64,000 nucleotides of DNA, from assembly GCF_007830495.1 (NCBI RefSeq), contig NZ_VLKW01000003.1:496001-560000 (forward strand), read 5' to 3'. Position 1 is the first letter of the stretch; every line of letters starts with the position of its first letter. The position numbers were made by a program, and so were the translations under genes. The DNA comes from Pseudoduganella flava. Its GTDB lineage: Bacteria > Pseudomonadota > Gammaproteobacteria > Burkholderiales > Burkholderiaceae_D. Below, piece after piece: positions 17,736-27,322 of the stretch. The notes below the pieces were generated by a model, which was given only the letters and a program-made list of their open reading frames with translations, was not told the DNA's origin and did no database searches.

Positions 17736-18790
17736 TTCGATCCCTCGCGTTCGAGCAGCGCCTGTTTGCGTTCGACGCCCCAGCGGTAGCCGGAGATCGA
17801 GCCGTCGTTGCGCACCACGCGGTGGCAAGGAATCGCCACCGCCAACGCATTGGCCGCGCAGGCGCCGGCCACGGCCCGCGCACTGTTCGGCGCACCGACC
17901 ATCCCGGCCAGCTCCGTATAGCTGACGGTGCGCCCGGCCGGGATGCTGCGCAGCGCCTGCCACACACGTTGCTGGAACGCGGTGCCGCGCACGTCCAGCG
18001 GCAAGTCCAGGCCCTGTTCCGGCGCCTCGACGAGGCCGATCACCTGCGCGACCACCTGCTCGTACTCGCGCTCGGCGCCGACCAGTTCCGCGTTCGGGAA
18101 GCGGTCCTGCAGCTCGCGCGCCAAGGCGTCCGGATCGTCGCCCAGCAGGATCGCGCAGATGCCGACGTCCGTGCTGGCGACGAGGATGGCGCCCAGCGAG
18201 CATTGGGCGATCGCGAAGCGGATCGCCGCGCCCTTGCCGCCCTGGCGGAACGCGGTGGGGGTCATGCCCAGCGCCTGGCGCGTCGACGCGTAGAAGCGGC
18301 CGCTCGAATTGAAGCCGGCCGCGTAGATCGCGTCCGTCACGGACGGCTGCTCGGCCAGCCCCTGGTGCATGCGCGCCTTGCGCTTCGCGGCCGCGTAGGC
18401 CTTCGGCGTGATGCCCGTCTGCGCCTTGAAGATGCGGTGCAGGTGGAAGCGCGATACGCCGCTGGCCTCGGCCAGCGAAGCCAGGTCCGGCTCCTCGTCG
18501 GCCGCGTCGATCAGCCGGCACACCTCGGCCACCAGCGCGGCGTGGCGCTCGGCCAGCGGCGGCTGGTCGGGCTTGCAGCGCAGGCAGGGCCGGAAGCCTG
18601 CCTGTTCCGCCTCGGCCATGCTGGCGTGGAAGGCGACGTTGCTGCGCAGCGCGGGCCGGGCGCCGCACGACGGCCGGCAATACACGCCCGTCGTGCGCAC
18701 GGAATAGTAGAACTGGCCGTCGGCGGCCGGGTCGCGCCGCTGCACGGCGGCCCAGCGCGCTTCGTCGGAATGAAAGTCGGGGTTGGTCAT
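17732..18790 (-). CDS. ada: Ada: alkylation-response regulator and O6-methylguanine-DNA methyltransferase
   Basis: 352 residues. The N-terminal zinc domain has Cys38, Cys42, Cys69 and Cys72, the exact spacing of E. coli Ada, where Cys38 accepts a methyl group from phosphotriesters and turns the protein into an activator. An AraC-type helix-turn-helix pair follows ('LASLAEASGVSRFHLHRIFK', 'VTDAIYAAGFNSSGRFYAST'). The C-terminal domain 'ALAVAIPCHRVVRNDGSISG' places the methyl-accepting Cys near residue 322. ATG 18790 (MTNPDFHSDEARW) is chosen because it matches the family start; the ORF upstream has no similarity. It is divergent from hutC and leads an operon with the 2OG oxygenase. Confidence 0.96.
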   Translation of the reverse strand: MTNPDFHSDEARWAAVQRRDPAADGQFYYSVRTTGVYCRPSCGARPALRSNVAFHASMAEAEQAGFRPCLRCKPDQPPLAERHAALVAEVCRLIDAADEEPDLASLAEASGVSRFHLHRIFKAQTGITPKAYAAAKRKARMHQGLAEQPSVTDAIYAAGFNSSGRFYASTRQALGMTPTAFRQGGKGAAIRFAIAQCSLGAILVASTDVGICAILLGDDPDALARELQDRFPNAELVGAEREYEQVVAQVIGLVEAPEQGLDLPLDVRGTAFQQRVWQALRSIPAGRTVSYTELAGMVGAPNSARAVAGACAANALAVAIPCHRVVRNDGSISGYRWGVERKQALLEREGSK

Positions 18791-18863
18791 GGTTGCTCCA
18801 CGTGCGAATTGTATGCCGCCATCGTAGGCGCCGCACTCGGCGGCCGCACCCCGGCGCTTGCTT

Positions 18864-18891
18864 TTGAATTCGATGGCCCGAATGCTAGAAT
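18864..18891 (+). promoter_or_regulatory. Probable hutC promoter
   Basis: TTGAAT (18864-18869), a 16-base spacer and TAGAAT (18886-18891), 33 bases before the hutC start. No clear TTGT-N4-ACAA operator is seen here. Confidence 0.5.
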
Positions 18892-18924
18892 GCCTCGACA
18901 ACAGGCAGCGACGGAGACAGGGGT

Positions 18925-19662
18925 TTGGAAGCACAGCACGACGGCCAGGCGGGCATTCCGATTTTCCAGCAAATCAAGGATTTCCTGACCGCGCAGATCG
19001 CTGCCGGCCACTGGAAGGAAGGCGACGTCATTCCGTCCGAGCAGGCGCTCGTGAAGCAGTTCGGCGTGTCGCGGATGACCGTCAACCGGGCCGTGCGCGA
19101 GCTGACTGCCGAAGCCGTGCTGACCCGCCGCCAGGGTGCCGGCACCTATGTCGCGCCGCAGAAGTACCAGGCCACGCTGTTGGAAATCAAGAGCATCGCC
19201 GACGAGGTGCGCGGTCGCGGCCACACCCACCGCAGCAGCCTGCAGCGCCTCGAGGAAGGCCGCGCCAACGAATTGCTGGCCAAGCAGTTCGAGCTGCCCT
19301 CCGGGCATCCTTTGTTTCATTCCGTCATAGTCCATTACGAGAACGGCGTGCCGATCCAGGTCGAGGACCGCTGGGTCAATCCGCAGCTGGCGCCCGACTA
19401 CCTGGCCCAGGATTTCACGCGCACCACGCCGTCCGCCTACCTGATGGCCGCGGCTCCCTTGCAAGGCGCCACCTACAGCCTGGAAGCGCTCGCGGCGCCG
19501 CGCGACATCGCCGACATGCTGGCAATGGACGTCCGCCAGCCCTGCCTCGTACTGCGCCGGCACACCCGCTCGGGCGGCAGGGTGGCCTCGATCGTCACGA
19601 TGTGGCACCCGGGGCACCGCTACCAGTTCGCCGGCAGCGTCGCCACCGGTGCGCAGGCCTGA
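18925..19662 (+). CDS. hutC: Histidine utilisation repressor HutC (GntR family)
   Basis: 245 residues from a TTG at 18925, preceded by GGAGACAGGGG. The winged helix is plain: 'PIFQQIKDFLTAQIAAGHWK', 'IPSEQALVKQFGVSRMTVNR', 'RRQGAGTYV'. It is followed by a UTRA effector domain (about 95-235) of the HutC subfamily ('NPQLAPDYLAQDFTRTTPSA', 'RRHTRSGGRVASIVTMWHPG'). HutC represses hut genes and is released by urocanate. Its likely target is the palindrome in the hutU promoter 4.3 kb away. Separation of hutC from the operon by four unrelated genes is somewhat unusual. Confidence 0.93.
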   Translation: MEAQHDGQAGIPIFQQIKDFLTAQIAAGHWKEGDVIPSEQALVKQFGVSRMTVNRAVRELTAEAVLTRRQGAGTYVAPQKYQATLLEIKSIADEVRGRGHTHRSSLQRLEEGRANELLAKQFELPSGHPLFHSVIVHYENGVPIQVEDRWVNPQLAPDYLAQDFTRTTPSAYLMAAAPLQGATYSLEALAAPRDIADMLAMDVRQPCLVLRRHTRSGGRVASIVTMWHPGHRYQFAGSVATGAQA

Positions 19663-19720
19663 GCCAGTGTATAGTTGACCGGGTGAGTGCCGTCCAGGCC
19701 GCCTTCAGGAAAGGAAGCCA

Positions 19721-22700
19721 TTGCCGCCGATCGCCGCCCGCCTAGCAACTCGCCGCCTGCTGCTGCATGCAGTATCGTGCGGCGCGTTGCTGTGCGCCTG
19801 CGGGCCGGCCGCCGCGCTGGAACAAGTCGCCGTCCAGTTGAAATGGCAGCACCAGTTCCAGTTCGCGGGATATTACGCGGCGCAGGACAAGGGCTATTAC
19901 CGCGACGCGGGCCTGGAAGTCACGCTGATCGAGGCGCAGCCGGGGCTCGATCCGGTGCAGGCCGTGCTGTCCGGCCGCGCCCAGTACGGCACCGGCAACA
20001 GCAGCCTGCTGCTGCACCGGGCGGCCGGCAAGCCGGTCGTCGTGCTGGCCTCGATCTTCCAGCACTCCGCCGCCGCGCTGTTCGTACGCCGCCCTGCCGA
20101 CGGCAAGCCGTTCCAATGGCCCGGCGCGCGCGTGATGCTGGCGCCCGGTAACGAGGAACTGCACGCCTACCTGCTGCGCCAGGGCGTGAAGCTGGCGGAC
20201 CTGAAGCTGCTGCCGCACAGCCACCGCATCGCCGACTTCGTCGAAGGCAACGCGGACGCGGTCTCGGGCTACGTGACGGTACTGCCTTACAGCCTCGATC
20301 GCCTCGGCATGCACTACGACGTGCTGTCGCCCCGCTCGGCCGGCATCGACTTCTATGGCGATAACCTGTTCACGACGGAACGCGAAGTGCGCGAGCACCC
20401 GGAACGCGCCCGCGCGATGCGGGCCGCCACGCTGCGCGGCTGGCGCTACGCGATGACGCACCCGGACGAAATCGTCGACCTGATCCGCGCCCGCTACCCG
20501 CAGGGCCACACCCGCGAACACCTGTTGTTCGAAGCTGGCCAGACGGCCAAGCTGCTGGAGCAGCCGCTTGTCGAACCGGGCTACAGCAATCCGGCGCGCT
20601 GGCAGGCCATCGCCAACACCTACATCACGCTCGGCATGCTGCCGCGCAGCGTGCCGCTGGACGGCTTCATCTACAGCGAACCGCGCGCCGGCACGCCGTG
20701 GCCCTGGATCGGCGCCGCGACGATGGCCGCCTTGCTGGCCGGTGGCGTGGCATGGCGCCTGCGCACCCACCTGCCCGCGCCGGTGCAGCCGGCTGCGGTC
20801 GAACCGGAACCGCAGGCGGAGCGGGCCCTGGCGGCGGCCGACGAGGGCACGTGGGACTGGGACCCGCGCACCGACGAGGTGACGCTGTCGCCCCGCTGCG
20901 GCATCCTGCTCGGCTACGCGGCCAGCGAGTTCACCCCGCACGACCGCGGCGCCTGGCTGCAGCACGTGCACCCGGACGACCGCGAACACCTGCTGGACGA
21001 CATGGCGCGCGTCAGCCTCGTGCAGCAGGACGACGCCTTGCTGGTGCACGAATTCCGCATGCGCTGCCGCGACGGCGGCTACACGTGGATGCTGGCGCGC
21101 GGCCGCGTGACGCGGCGCGACGGGGATGGCCAGCCGGCGCTCGTCAGCGGCACGATCGGGCCGGTCAGCGATCGCGCGCTGGCCGAGCGCGAACGGCTGG
21201 CGGCCGTGCTGGAAGCGATGCCGGGCGGGATCCTGGTGGCCGACCGCGGCGGCCGGGTGTGGCATGCGAACCGCGCCGCCGCCAGCTGCTTCGGCTACCA
21301 GGGCAGCGAGATGGCGGGCCTGTCGATGGAGCTGCTGGTGCCGGAAGTGATGCGCAGCGCACCCGGCCTGCCGCGCGAGCTGTTCTCGCGGCCCAACCTG
21401 CCGGGGCGCGTGCTGACGGCGCGGCGCGGCGACGGCAGCCACTTTCCGGCGATGGTGCACCTGGCGCCGCTGCGGATCGAGGGCCAGGGCCTGTCGATCG
21501 TGGCGGTGCGCGACATGACGCAGCGCCAGCGCACCGAACAGGCGCTGCACGCGAGCTCGGAGCGTTACCGCCTGATCGTGCAGACGGCCACCGAAGGCAT
21601 CTGGATGACGGATGCGCACGACCGCACGTCGTTCGTCAACCCGACGATGACGCGCATGCTGGGCTACGCGGCGGACGAAATGATGGGCCGGCCGATGAGC
21701 GACTTCATGGACGACGACAGCATCGCCCAGCTGGCACGGCAGAACCAGCGGCGCCGGCCGGGCCAGTCGGAACAGGGCGACGCGCGCTTCTACCGCAAGG
21801 ACGGCTCGTCGCTGTGGGGCCTGCTGTCGACGACGCGGATCCAGGCCGACGACGGCGTCTACACGGGCACGCTGGCGATGATCACGGATATCACCGACCG
21901 GCGCCTGGCCGAAGTCGCCCTGCGCAATTCCAGCCAGCGCATGGCATCCGTGTTCAACGCCGTGACGAACGGCCTGGTGGTGCTGAACAGCGAAGGCGTG
22001 CTCCTCGAATGCAATGCGGCCGCGGCGCGCATGCTGGGGCCGGCCGCCGCCAGCGGCGCGCGGCTGTGGCCGGGCATGCACGAGGATGGCCGGCCGTACA
22101 CGGTCGACGGGCATCCGGTGCAGCAGGCGCTGGCCAGCGGGCGCTCGGTGCGCGACGTGGTGATGGGCGTGCCGGGCGAACGCGGCACGTGCTGGCTGTC
22201 CGTCAATGCGGAACCGATGCGCGATGAACTGGGCGCCGCGACGATGGTGGTGGCCAGCCTCACCGACATCACGGAGCGCAAGCGCAGCGAGGACGCGGTG
22301 CGGCGCGGCGAGCAGCGCCTGCAGGAGATCATCAACATGATGCCGATCGGCCTGTTCCTGAAGGATGTGGACGGGCGCATGATCCTGATGAACCCAGCCG
22401 CCGAACAGCAGTTCGGCTACACGCTGAAGGAGCTGCACAACGGCAGCTTCGCGCACCTGCACACCGCGGCCGAGATCGAGGAATTCATGCGCCGCGACCG
22501 CGAGGCGTTCGCGCACGGCGACCAGATCGACTACGAGGAAACGATCCTCAACCCGCGCCTGCGCCAGCACCGTCACCTGCGCACGTTCAAGAAGCCCGTG
22601 TTCGACGAGACCGGCGCCCCCGCTTACCTGATCTGCATGTCGATCGACATCACCGACAGCAAGCGCGTGGAACAGGCGCTGCGCGAACTGAACGAACACC

Positions 22701-24307
22701 TGGAGGAACGGGTGGTGCAACGCACCGAGCAGCTGGACCAGGCCAAGCAGATCGCCGAGGAAGCCAGCCAGGCCAAGGGCCAGTTCCTGGCCAATATGAG
22801 CCATGAGATCCGCACGCCGATGAACGGCGTGATCGGCATGGCCCACCTGGCGCTGAAGACGGAACTGGACCCGCGGCAGCGCGACTACCTGGAAAAGATC
22901 CGCTTCGCCGGCGAGCACCTGCTGCGCATCATCGACGACATCCTCGACATCTCGAAGATCGAGGCGGGCAAGCTGGAGATCGAGCAGGTGCAGTTCCCGC
23001 TGGCCGAGGTGATCGAGACGCTGACGACGGTGGTGGCGCCGAAGGCCGCCGCCAAGGAGCTGCGGCTGGAGATCGACATCGCGCCGGACGTGCCGGCCGT
23101 GCTGCGCGGCGATCCGCTGCGCCTCGGCCAGGTGCTGATCAACTATGCGAACAACGCCATCAAGTTCAGCGAGCAGGGCACGATCGCCGTGCGCGTCCGC
23201 CGTGTCGAGGCGGACGAGCACCACTGCGTGCTGCGCTTCGACGTCAGCGACGAGGGCATCGGCCTGACCGAAGAGGAGATGGACAAGCTGTTTCAATCGT
23301 TCCAGCAGGCCGACACGTCGACGACGCGGGCCTATGGCGGCACGGGCCTGGGCCTGGCGATCTGCAAGCAGCTGGCGCACCTGATGGGCGGCGAGGTCGG
23401 CGTCGCCAGCCGCCCCGGCGCGGGCAGCACGTTCTGGTTCACGGCCCGCCTGGGTCTCGTCGGCGCAGGCGCCCGTACCGCGCCGGCGGCCGCCGTCCCG
23501 GAGGCGGCCGACCTGAAAGGCGCGCGCATCCTGCTCGTCGAGGACAATGCGTTCAACCAGCAGATCGCCCAGGAGATGCTGGAGGAAGCGGGCGCGCTCG
23601 TCACGGTGGCCGACAATGGCGAGCAGGCGCTGGCACTGCTCGAACAGGCCACGTTCGACTGCGTGCTGATGGACGTGCAGATGCCGGTGATGGATGGCCT
23701 GGAGGCGACCCGGCGCATCCGCCGCGACCGCCGGATGACCGGCCTGCGCGTGCTGGCGATGACGGCCACCGCCACCAGCGACGACCGCGCGCGCTGCCTG
23801 GAAGCGGGCATGGACGATTTCATCGCGAAACCGATCCAGCCCGCCGTGATGGTGCGCACGATCGCCGCATGGCTGCCCGAACGGGCGGCCGGCAACGGGG
23901 CGGCGCGGGACGCAGATGCCCCGCCGCGACGAACGCATGCGACACTCGTCGGCGATCCTGCGATAATCGACCTCTCGGTCCTGGCCAACGTGCTGGGCTA
24001 CCAGCCCGACAAGATCGGCAAGTTCGCGCAGAAGTTCCTGCACACGAGCGATGCCAGCCTGGCCGAGATGGAGCGGGCGCTGGCGGCAAGCGACGTGCAG
24101 CGGCTGCGCGAACTGGGTCACCGCCTGAAAGCGTCGGCCCGTACCGTCGGCGCTGCGGGCATGGGCGAACTGTGCGAGCGGCTGGAACGGCTGCCCGTGT
24201 CCGGCACCGAACGGGAGGCCGCGGCGGCACTGGTCGAACAGCTGCGGCCGCTATTGGAAGCAATCCGGGAACACATCACGCATCACACGACTTTTGCCGC
24301 TCACTGA
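19721..24307 (+). CDS. Hybrid histidine kinase with periplasmic NMT1/THI5-like sensor, PAS array, receiver and HPt
   Basis: 1528 residues. Signal peptide 1-33; an NMT1/THI5-type binding-protein domain about 34-325 ('[20 protein letters not shown]', '[20 protein letters not shown]'); one membrane helix about 327-346. Then come about five PAS/PAC domains (370-985) and a short coiled coil. HisKA has phospho-acceptor His1028 in '[18 protein letters not shown]'. The ATPase domain contains '[12 protein letters not shown]', a receiver has Asp1318 ('[11 protein letters not shown]'), and an HPt domain has His1467. The TTG start has AGGAAAGGAAG upstream. The binding domain resembles those for hydroxymethylpyrimidine and similar ligands; the ligand here is unknown. 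A receiver protein follows 21 bases later. Confidence 0.9.
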   Translation: MPPIAARLATRRLLLHAVSCGALLCACGPAAALEQVAVQLKWQHQFQFAGYYAAQDKGYYRDAGLEVTLIEAQPGLDPVQAVLSGRAQYGTGNSSLLLHRAAGKPVVVLASIFQHSAAALFVRRPADGKPFQWPGARVMLAPGNEELHAYLLRQGVKLADLKLLPHSHRIADFVEGNADAVSGYVTVLPYSLDRLGMHYDVLSPRSAGIDFYGDNLFTTEREVREHPERARAMRAATLRGWRYAMTHPDEIVDLIRARYPQGHTREHLLFEAGQTAKLLEQPLVEPGYSNPARWQAIANTYITLGMLPRSVPLDGFIYSEPRAGTPWPWIGAATMAALLAGGVAWRLRTHLPAPVQPAAVEPEPQAERALAAADEGTWDWDPRTDEVTLSPRCGILLGYAASEFTPHDRGAWLQHVHPDDREHLLDDMARVSLVQQDDALLVHEFRMRCRDGGYTWMLARGRVTRRDGDGQPALVSGTIGPVSDRALAERERLAAVLEAMPGGILVADRGGRVWHANRAAASCFGYQGSEMAGLSMELLVPEVMRSAPGLPRELFSRPNLPGRVLTARRGDGSHFPAMVHLAPLRIEGQGLSIVAVRDMTQRQRTEQALHASSERYRLIVQTATEGIWMTDAHDRTSFVNPTMTRMLGYAADEMMGRPMSDFMDDDSIAQLARQNQRRRPGQSEQGDARFYRKDGSSLWGLLSTTRIQADDGVYTGTLAMITDITDRRLAEVALRNSSQRMASVFNAVTNGLVVLNSEGVLLECNAAAARMLGPAAASGARLWPGMHEDGRPYTVDGHPVQQALASGRSVRDVVMGVPGERGTCWLSVNAEPMRDELGAATMVVASLTDITERKRSEDAVRRGEQRLQEIINMMPIGLFLKDVDGRMILMNPAAEQQFGYTLKELHNGSFAHLHTAAEIEEFMRRDREAFAHGDQIDYEETILNPRLRQHRHLRTFKKPVFDETGAPAYLICMSIDITDSKRVEQALRELNEHLEERVVQRTEQLDQAKQIAEEASQAKGQFLANMSHEIRTPMNGVIGMAHLALKTELDPRQRDYLEKIRFAGEHLLRIIDDILDISKIEAGKLEIEQVQFPLAEVIETLTTVVAPKAAAKELRLEIDIAPDVPAVLRGDPLRLGQVLINYANNAIKFSEQGTIAVRVRRVEADEHHCVLRFDVSDEGIGLTEEEMDKLFQSFQQADTSTTRAYGGTGLGLAICKQLAHLMGGEVGVASRPGAGSTFWFTARLGLVGAGARTAPAAAVPEAADLKGARILLVEDNAFNQQIAQEMLEEAGALVTVADNGEQALALLEQATFDCVLMDVQMPVMDGLEATRRIRRDRRMTGLRVLAMTATATSDDRARCLEAGMDDFIAKPIQPAVMVRTIAAWLPERAAGNGAARDADAPPRRTHATLVGDPAIIDLSVLANVLGYQPDKIGKFAQKFLHTSDASLAEMERALAASDVQRLRELGHRLKASARTVGAAGMGELCERLERLPVSGTEREAAAALVEQLRPLLEAIREHITHHTTFAAH

Positions 24308-24328
24308 ACGCGAACACTGATATCGGAT

Positions 24329-24739
24329 ATGAACAACGGCCTACGCATACTTCTGCTGGACGACGACGCCTTCATGCTGGAGATGCTGCAGGAGATGGTG
24401 AACGACCTGGGCTATGCCAACGTGCACAGCGAAACCGACGCCCGCCGCGCGCTGAAGGCGCTGCCGCAATTCAAGCCGGACCTGCTGGTCTGCGACCTGT
24501 CGATGCCGGAGATGGACGGCATCGAATTCCTGCGCACGGTGGCCGAGCAGCACTATGGCGGCAGCGTCATCCTGCTGTCCGGCATGGACAGCGGCATCCT
24601 GCGCGCGGCCGAGACGCTGGCGATGGCGCAAGGGCTGACGATCCTGGGCGCTTGCAGCAAGCCGCTGGCGACCGCGCAGCTGGCCGACCTGCTGGCGCTG
24701 GCCTCCAGCCGGCAGGCCGCCCGCTCTGGGACACGCTGA
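24329..24739 (+). CDS. Single-domain response regulator
   Basis: 136 residues forming one receiver: acidic pocket 'LLLDDDAFML', phospho-acceptor Asp in 'PDLLVCDLSMPEMDGIEFLR', conserved Ser in 'VILLSGMD' and Lys in 'LGACSKPLA'. No output domain is present. It sits 21 bases after the NMT1-sensor kinase, which carries its own receiver and HPt, so it is the probable last acceptor of that phosphorelay and would act by protein contact. The pattern resembles single-domain receivers that touch motility or c-di-GMP enzymes, but no target is visible here. Confidence 0.9.
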   Translation: MNNGLRILLLDDDAFMLEMLQEMVNDLGYANVHSETDARRALKALPQFKPDLLVCDLSMPEMDGIEFLRTVAEQHYGGSVILLSGMDSGILRAAETLAMAQGLTILGACSKPLATAQLADLLALASSRQAARSGTR

Positions 24740-24950
24740 TGGAAAATAGGTTATTATTTGAGCCATCCCCGCCTGATTCCCTCATGCAAGGTCCGTTGTA
24801 CAGCGGCGTTGTACAGCGAGCGATGGCAGTGTGACATTGCAGCGTGACATTGAATTCATGCGCAAAGCCACCATCTCCGTTTCCTGCGGAACTGGCGGCA
24901 CGCAGCGCGCCAGGCGACATTAAACTGAAATCCCGAAAGGGGAAAACAAC

Positions 24951-25277
24951 ATGAGCGAAAACATCAAACACATTACGGACGCGTCGTTCGAAGCCGACGT
25001 GCTCAAATCCGATCGTCCGGTCCTGGTCGACTTCTGGGCCGAGTGGTGCGGTCCGTGCAAGAGCATTGCACCGATCCTGGAAGAAGTCGCCAAGGAATAC
25101 GATGGCAAGCTGACGGTCGCCAAGCTGGACGTCGATTCGAACCAGGCCATCCCGGGCAAGTTCGGCATCCGCGGCATCCCGACGCTGATCCTGTTCAAGA
25201 ACGGCGTACCGGCTGCCCAGAAAGTAGGCGCAATGGCGAAAGGCCAGCTGACCTCTTTCATCGACAGCAATATTTGA
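24951..25277 (+). CDS. trxA: Thioredoxin 1
   Basis: 108 residues, the usual size. It carries the active site WCGPC at residues 32-36, the buried Asp27 in '[15 protein letters not shown]' and the cis-proline in '[14 protein letters not shown]'. It reduces protein disulfides with electrons from thioredoxin reductase. GAAAGGGGAAAACAAC precedes the ATG. It lies directly upstream of rho, an arrangement conserved across beta- and gammaproteobacteria. The 24740-24950 stretch upstream has no gene. Confidence 0.98.
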   Translation: MSENIKHITDASFEADVLKSDRPVLVDFWAEWCGPCKSIAPILEEVAKEYDGKLTVAKLDVDSNQAIPGKFGIRGIPTLILFKNGVPAAQKVGAMAKGQLTSFIDSNI

Positions 25278-25285
25278 GTAATATA

Positions 25286-25311
25286 GGCGGTGCTGCGCCC
25301 GCGGCACCGCC
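25286..25311 (+). terminator. GC-rich stem-loop after trxA
   Basis: GGCGGTGC/GCACCGCC with a 10-base loop, nine bases after the trxA stop. No T-run follows, so it may stabilise the 3' end or cause partial termination within the rho leader instead of full termination. Confidence 0.4.
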
Positions 25312-25411
25312 TGCCTGGCCGGGATGAGGCACCAGCCCTTCTCCGAAAATAACTAGTCCACGCAGCTCCCTCCCCTACCTTACTTTCCCGTCACGGGACA
25401 CTCAAACACCT

Positions 25412-26674
25412 ATGCATCTATCTGAATTAAAGGCCTTGCACGTTTCGGCGTTGCTGGAAATGGCCATCAGTCTGGATATCGACAATGCTGCGCGCCTGCG
25501 CAAGCAGGAACTGATGTTCGCGATCCTGAAGAAGCGCGCCAAAGCCGGCGAGCAGATCTTCGGCGACGGCGCCCTGGAAGTACTGCCCGACGGCTTCGGC
25601 TTCCTGCGCTCGCCGGACGCGAGCTACATGGCGTCCACCGACGACATCTACATCTCCCCGTCGCAGATCCGGCGCTTCAACCTGCATACGGGTGATTCGA
25701 TCGAGGGTGAAGTGCGCACGCCGAAGGACGGCGAACGCTACTTTGCACTGGTCAAGGTGGACAAGGTCAACGGCGAATCGCCGGAAGCCTCGAAGCACCG
25801 CATCCTGTTTGAGAACCTGACGCCGCTGCACCCGCAGGAACCGCTGCGCCTGGAGCGCGAGATGAACGGCGCGGAAAACATCACGGGCCGCATCATCGAC
25901 CTGATCGCCCCAATCGGCAAAGGCCAGCGCGGCCTGCTGGTGGCGTCGCCGAAGTCCGGTAAATCCGTGATGCTGCAGCATATCGCGCACGCGATCACGG
26001 CGAACCACCCGGACGTGACGCTGATCGTGCTGCTGATCGACGAACGCCCGGAAGAAGTGACGGAGATGCAGCGCTCGGTGCGCGGCGAAGTCGTCGCCTC
26101 GACGTTCGACGAACCGGCCACCCGCCACGTGCAGGTCGCCGAGATGGTGATGGAAAAGGCCAAGCGCCTCGTCGAGATGAAGAAGGACGTCGTGATCCTG
26201 CTGGACTCGATCACCCGCCTGGCCCGCGCCTACAACACCGTGATCCCGGCATCGGGCAAGGTGCTGACCGGCGGTGTGGACGCCAACGCGCTGCAGCGCC
26301 CGAAACGCTTCTTCGGCGCCGCGCGTAACGTCGAGGAAGGCGGCTCGCTGACGATCGTCGCGACCGCGCTGATCGAGACGGGTTCGCGGATGGACGACGT
26401 GATCTACGAGGAATTCAAGGGCACCGGCAACATGGAAGTGCACCTGGAGCGCCGCCTGGCCGAGAAGCGCGTGTACCCGGCGATCAACCTGAACAAATCG
26501 GGCACCCGCCGCGAGGAACTGCTGATCAAGCCGGACCAGCTGCAGAAGATCTGGATCCTGCGCAAGCTCTTGTACTCGATGGACGAGATCGAAGCGATGG
26601 AGTTCATCCTCGACAAGATGCGCGCGACGAAGACCAATACCGAGTTCTTCGACATGATGCGCCGAGGCGGCTAA
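25412..26674 (+). CDS. rho: Transcription termination factor Rho
   Basis: 420 residues. Rho is a hexameric RNA-dependent ATPase that ends transcripts. The N-terminal helical part ([20 protein letters not shown]) and the OB-fold RNA-binding site ('[18 protein letters not shown]') precede the RecA-like motor with Walker A '[15 protein letters not shown]', Walker B '[16 protein letters not shown]' and the Q/R loops '[20 protein letters not shown]'. The length equals the typical betaproteobacterial protein. An upstream leader of 134 bases between trxA and rho could hold the autoregulatory Rho site known in E. coli. Confidence 0.98.
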   Translation: MHLSELKALHVSALLEMAISLDIDNAARLRKQELMFAILKKRAKAGEQIFGDGALEVLPDGFGFLRSPDASYMASTDDIYISPSQIRRFNLHTGDSIEGEVRTPKDGERYFALVKVDKVNGESPEASKHRILFENLTPLHPQEPLRLEREMNGAENITGRIIDLIAPIGKGQRGLLVASPKSGKSVMLQHIAHAITANHPDVTLIVLLIDERPEEVTEMQRSVRGEVVASTFDEPATRHVQVAEMVMEKAKRLVEMKKDVVILLDSITRLARAYNTVIPASGKVLTGGVDANALQRPKRFFGAARNVEEGGSLTIVATALIETGSRMDDVIYEEFKGTGNMEVHLERRLAEKRVYPAINLNKSGTRREELLIKPDQLQKIWILRKLLYSMDEIEAMEFILDKMRATKTNTEFFDMMRRGG

Positions 26675-26683
26675 GCGCCGCCA

Positions 26684-26798
26684 GGGTCAGACCCGGCGGG
26701 TCTGACCCAAGACGTTGCCTTTTGGGGTTCTGCTTTTCGCGCTATCCAAGCAAAACCCTAAAAGCAACTACTAGGGTCAGACCCGGCGGGTCTGACCC
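26684..26798 (+). repeat. Composite palindromic repeat between rho and rpmE2
   Basis: Two identical 25-base hairpins (GGGTCAGACCC-GGC-GGGTCTGACCC) stand at 26684-26708 and 26774-26798. The 65 bases between them form a looser palindrome: GTTGCCTTTTGGGG near the left end mirrors CCCTAAAAGCAAC near the right. The whole unit can therefore fold as a double-armed structure. The same modules (GTTGC/GCAAC arms and GGGTCTGACCC core) recur at 41008-41052. It starts 10 bases after the rho stop and may also terminate rho. Confidence 0.8.
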
Positions 26799-26853
26799 TG
26801 GCTTCTGCCGTTGGTTTTAGCACCGCAAACGACCCGCCCACACAAAAATCAGC

Positions 26854-26859
26854 TATAAT
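26854..26859 (+). promoter_or_regulatory. -10 box of rpmE2
   Basis: A consensus TATAAT about 100 bases upstream of the L31 start. No good -35 is visible at 16-18 bases. The leader it would create (about 26866-26961) has no ORF and could be a ribosomal-protein autoregulatory leader. Confidence 0.45.
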
Positions 26860-26961
26860 CACCGGCTGTTTTTAACCCTGGCAAGTGAGCGGCAATCGGG
26901 TCGAGAAGCTGTAGGACCGACGAAGTGCTGTTTGGCTACCAATCCATCGAGAGAGAAGCAC

Positions 26962-27231
26962 ATGAAAGCCGATATCCATCCGGATTACCGTGAAGTCCTG
27001 TTCCACGACCTGTCCTGCGACTTCAAGTTCATCACCCGTTCCACGATCCAGACCCGCGAAACCGGTACCTACGAAGGTAAGGACTACCCGCTGGTGAAGA
27101 TCGAGGTTTCGTCGGAATCGCACCCGTTCTTCACGGGCCAGCACAAGATCGTCGACACCGCCGGCCGCGTGGAAAAATTCCGCCAGAAGTTCGGCAAAGT
27201 CGGTTCGAAGACCGCCGTCTCGCAAGGCTGA
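26962..27231 (+). CDS. rpmE2: 50S ribosomal protein L31, type B
   Basis: 89 residues starting [20 protein letters not shown]. It has the longer type-B chain ('[20 protein letters not shown]') and lacks the CxxC zinc ribbon of type-A L31; only one Cys is present. Type-B L31 binds the ribosome without zinc, and in many bacteria it is a Zur-controlled substitute. Here it occupies the position next to rho where rpmE usually sits, with no visible Zur-like palindrome, so it is probably the constitutive L31. The ATG at 26962, behind GAGAGAAGCAC, gives the family start. Confidence 0.95.
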   Translation: MKADIHPDYREVLFHDLSCDFKFITRSTIQTRETGTYEGKDYPLVKIEVSSESHPFFTGQHKIVDTAGRVEKFRQKFGKVGSKTAVSQG

Positions 27232-27247
27232 TCAGCCTTCCGGTACG

Positions 27248-27277
27248 AAAAAAGGCAGCCACGGCTGCCTTTTTTTA
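27248..27277 (+). terminator. rpmE2 terminator
   Basis: GGCAGCC/GGCTGCC stem (27254-27269) flanked by six A and followed by eight T, 16 bases after the rpmE2 stop. The flanking A/T runs make it usable in both directions. Confidence 0.9.
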
Positions 27278-27322
27278 TTGTTATCGCCGATACTCATGTT
27301 TCTTACGTAAGTCAGTCCATTG

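Noticed and set aside
19668..19682. Second HutC site (GTGTATAGTTGACC) between hutC and the hybrid kinase
   Set aside because: Only one half resembles the operator; the other arm does not pair.
19742..24121. A 1459-residue open frame antisense to the NMT1 hybrid kinase
   Set aside because: Its translation is rich in Arg, His and Gln without domains, and it mirrors the codon bias of the true gene on the other strand. High GC gives such long shadows.
26684..26798. Riboswitch before rpmE2
   Set aside because: The hairpins are inverted repeats with a second copy elsewhere, and they lie upstream of the rpmE2 -10, so they are not in its leader.
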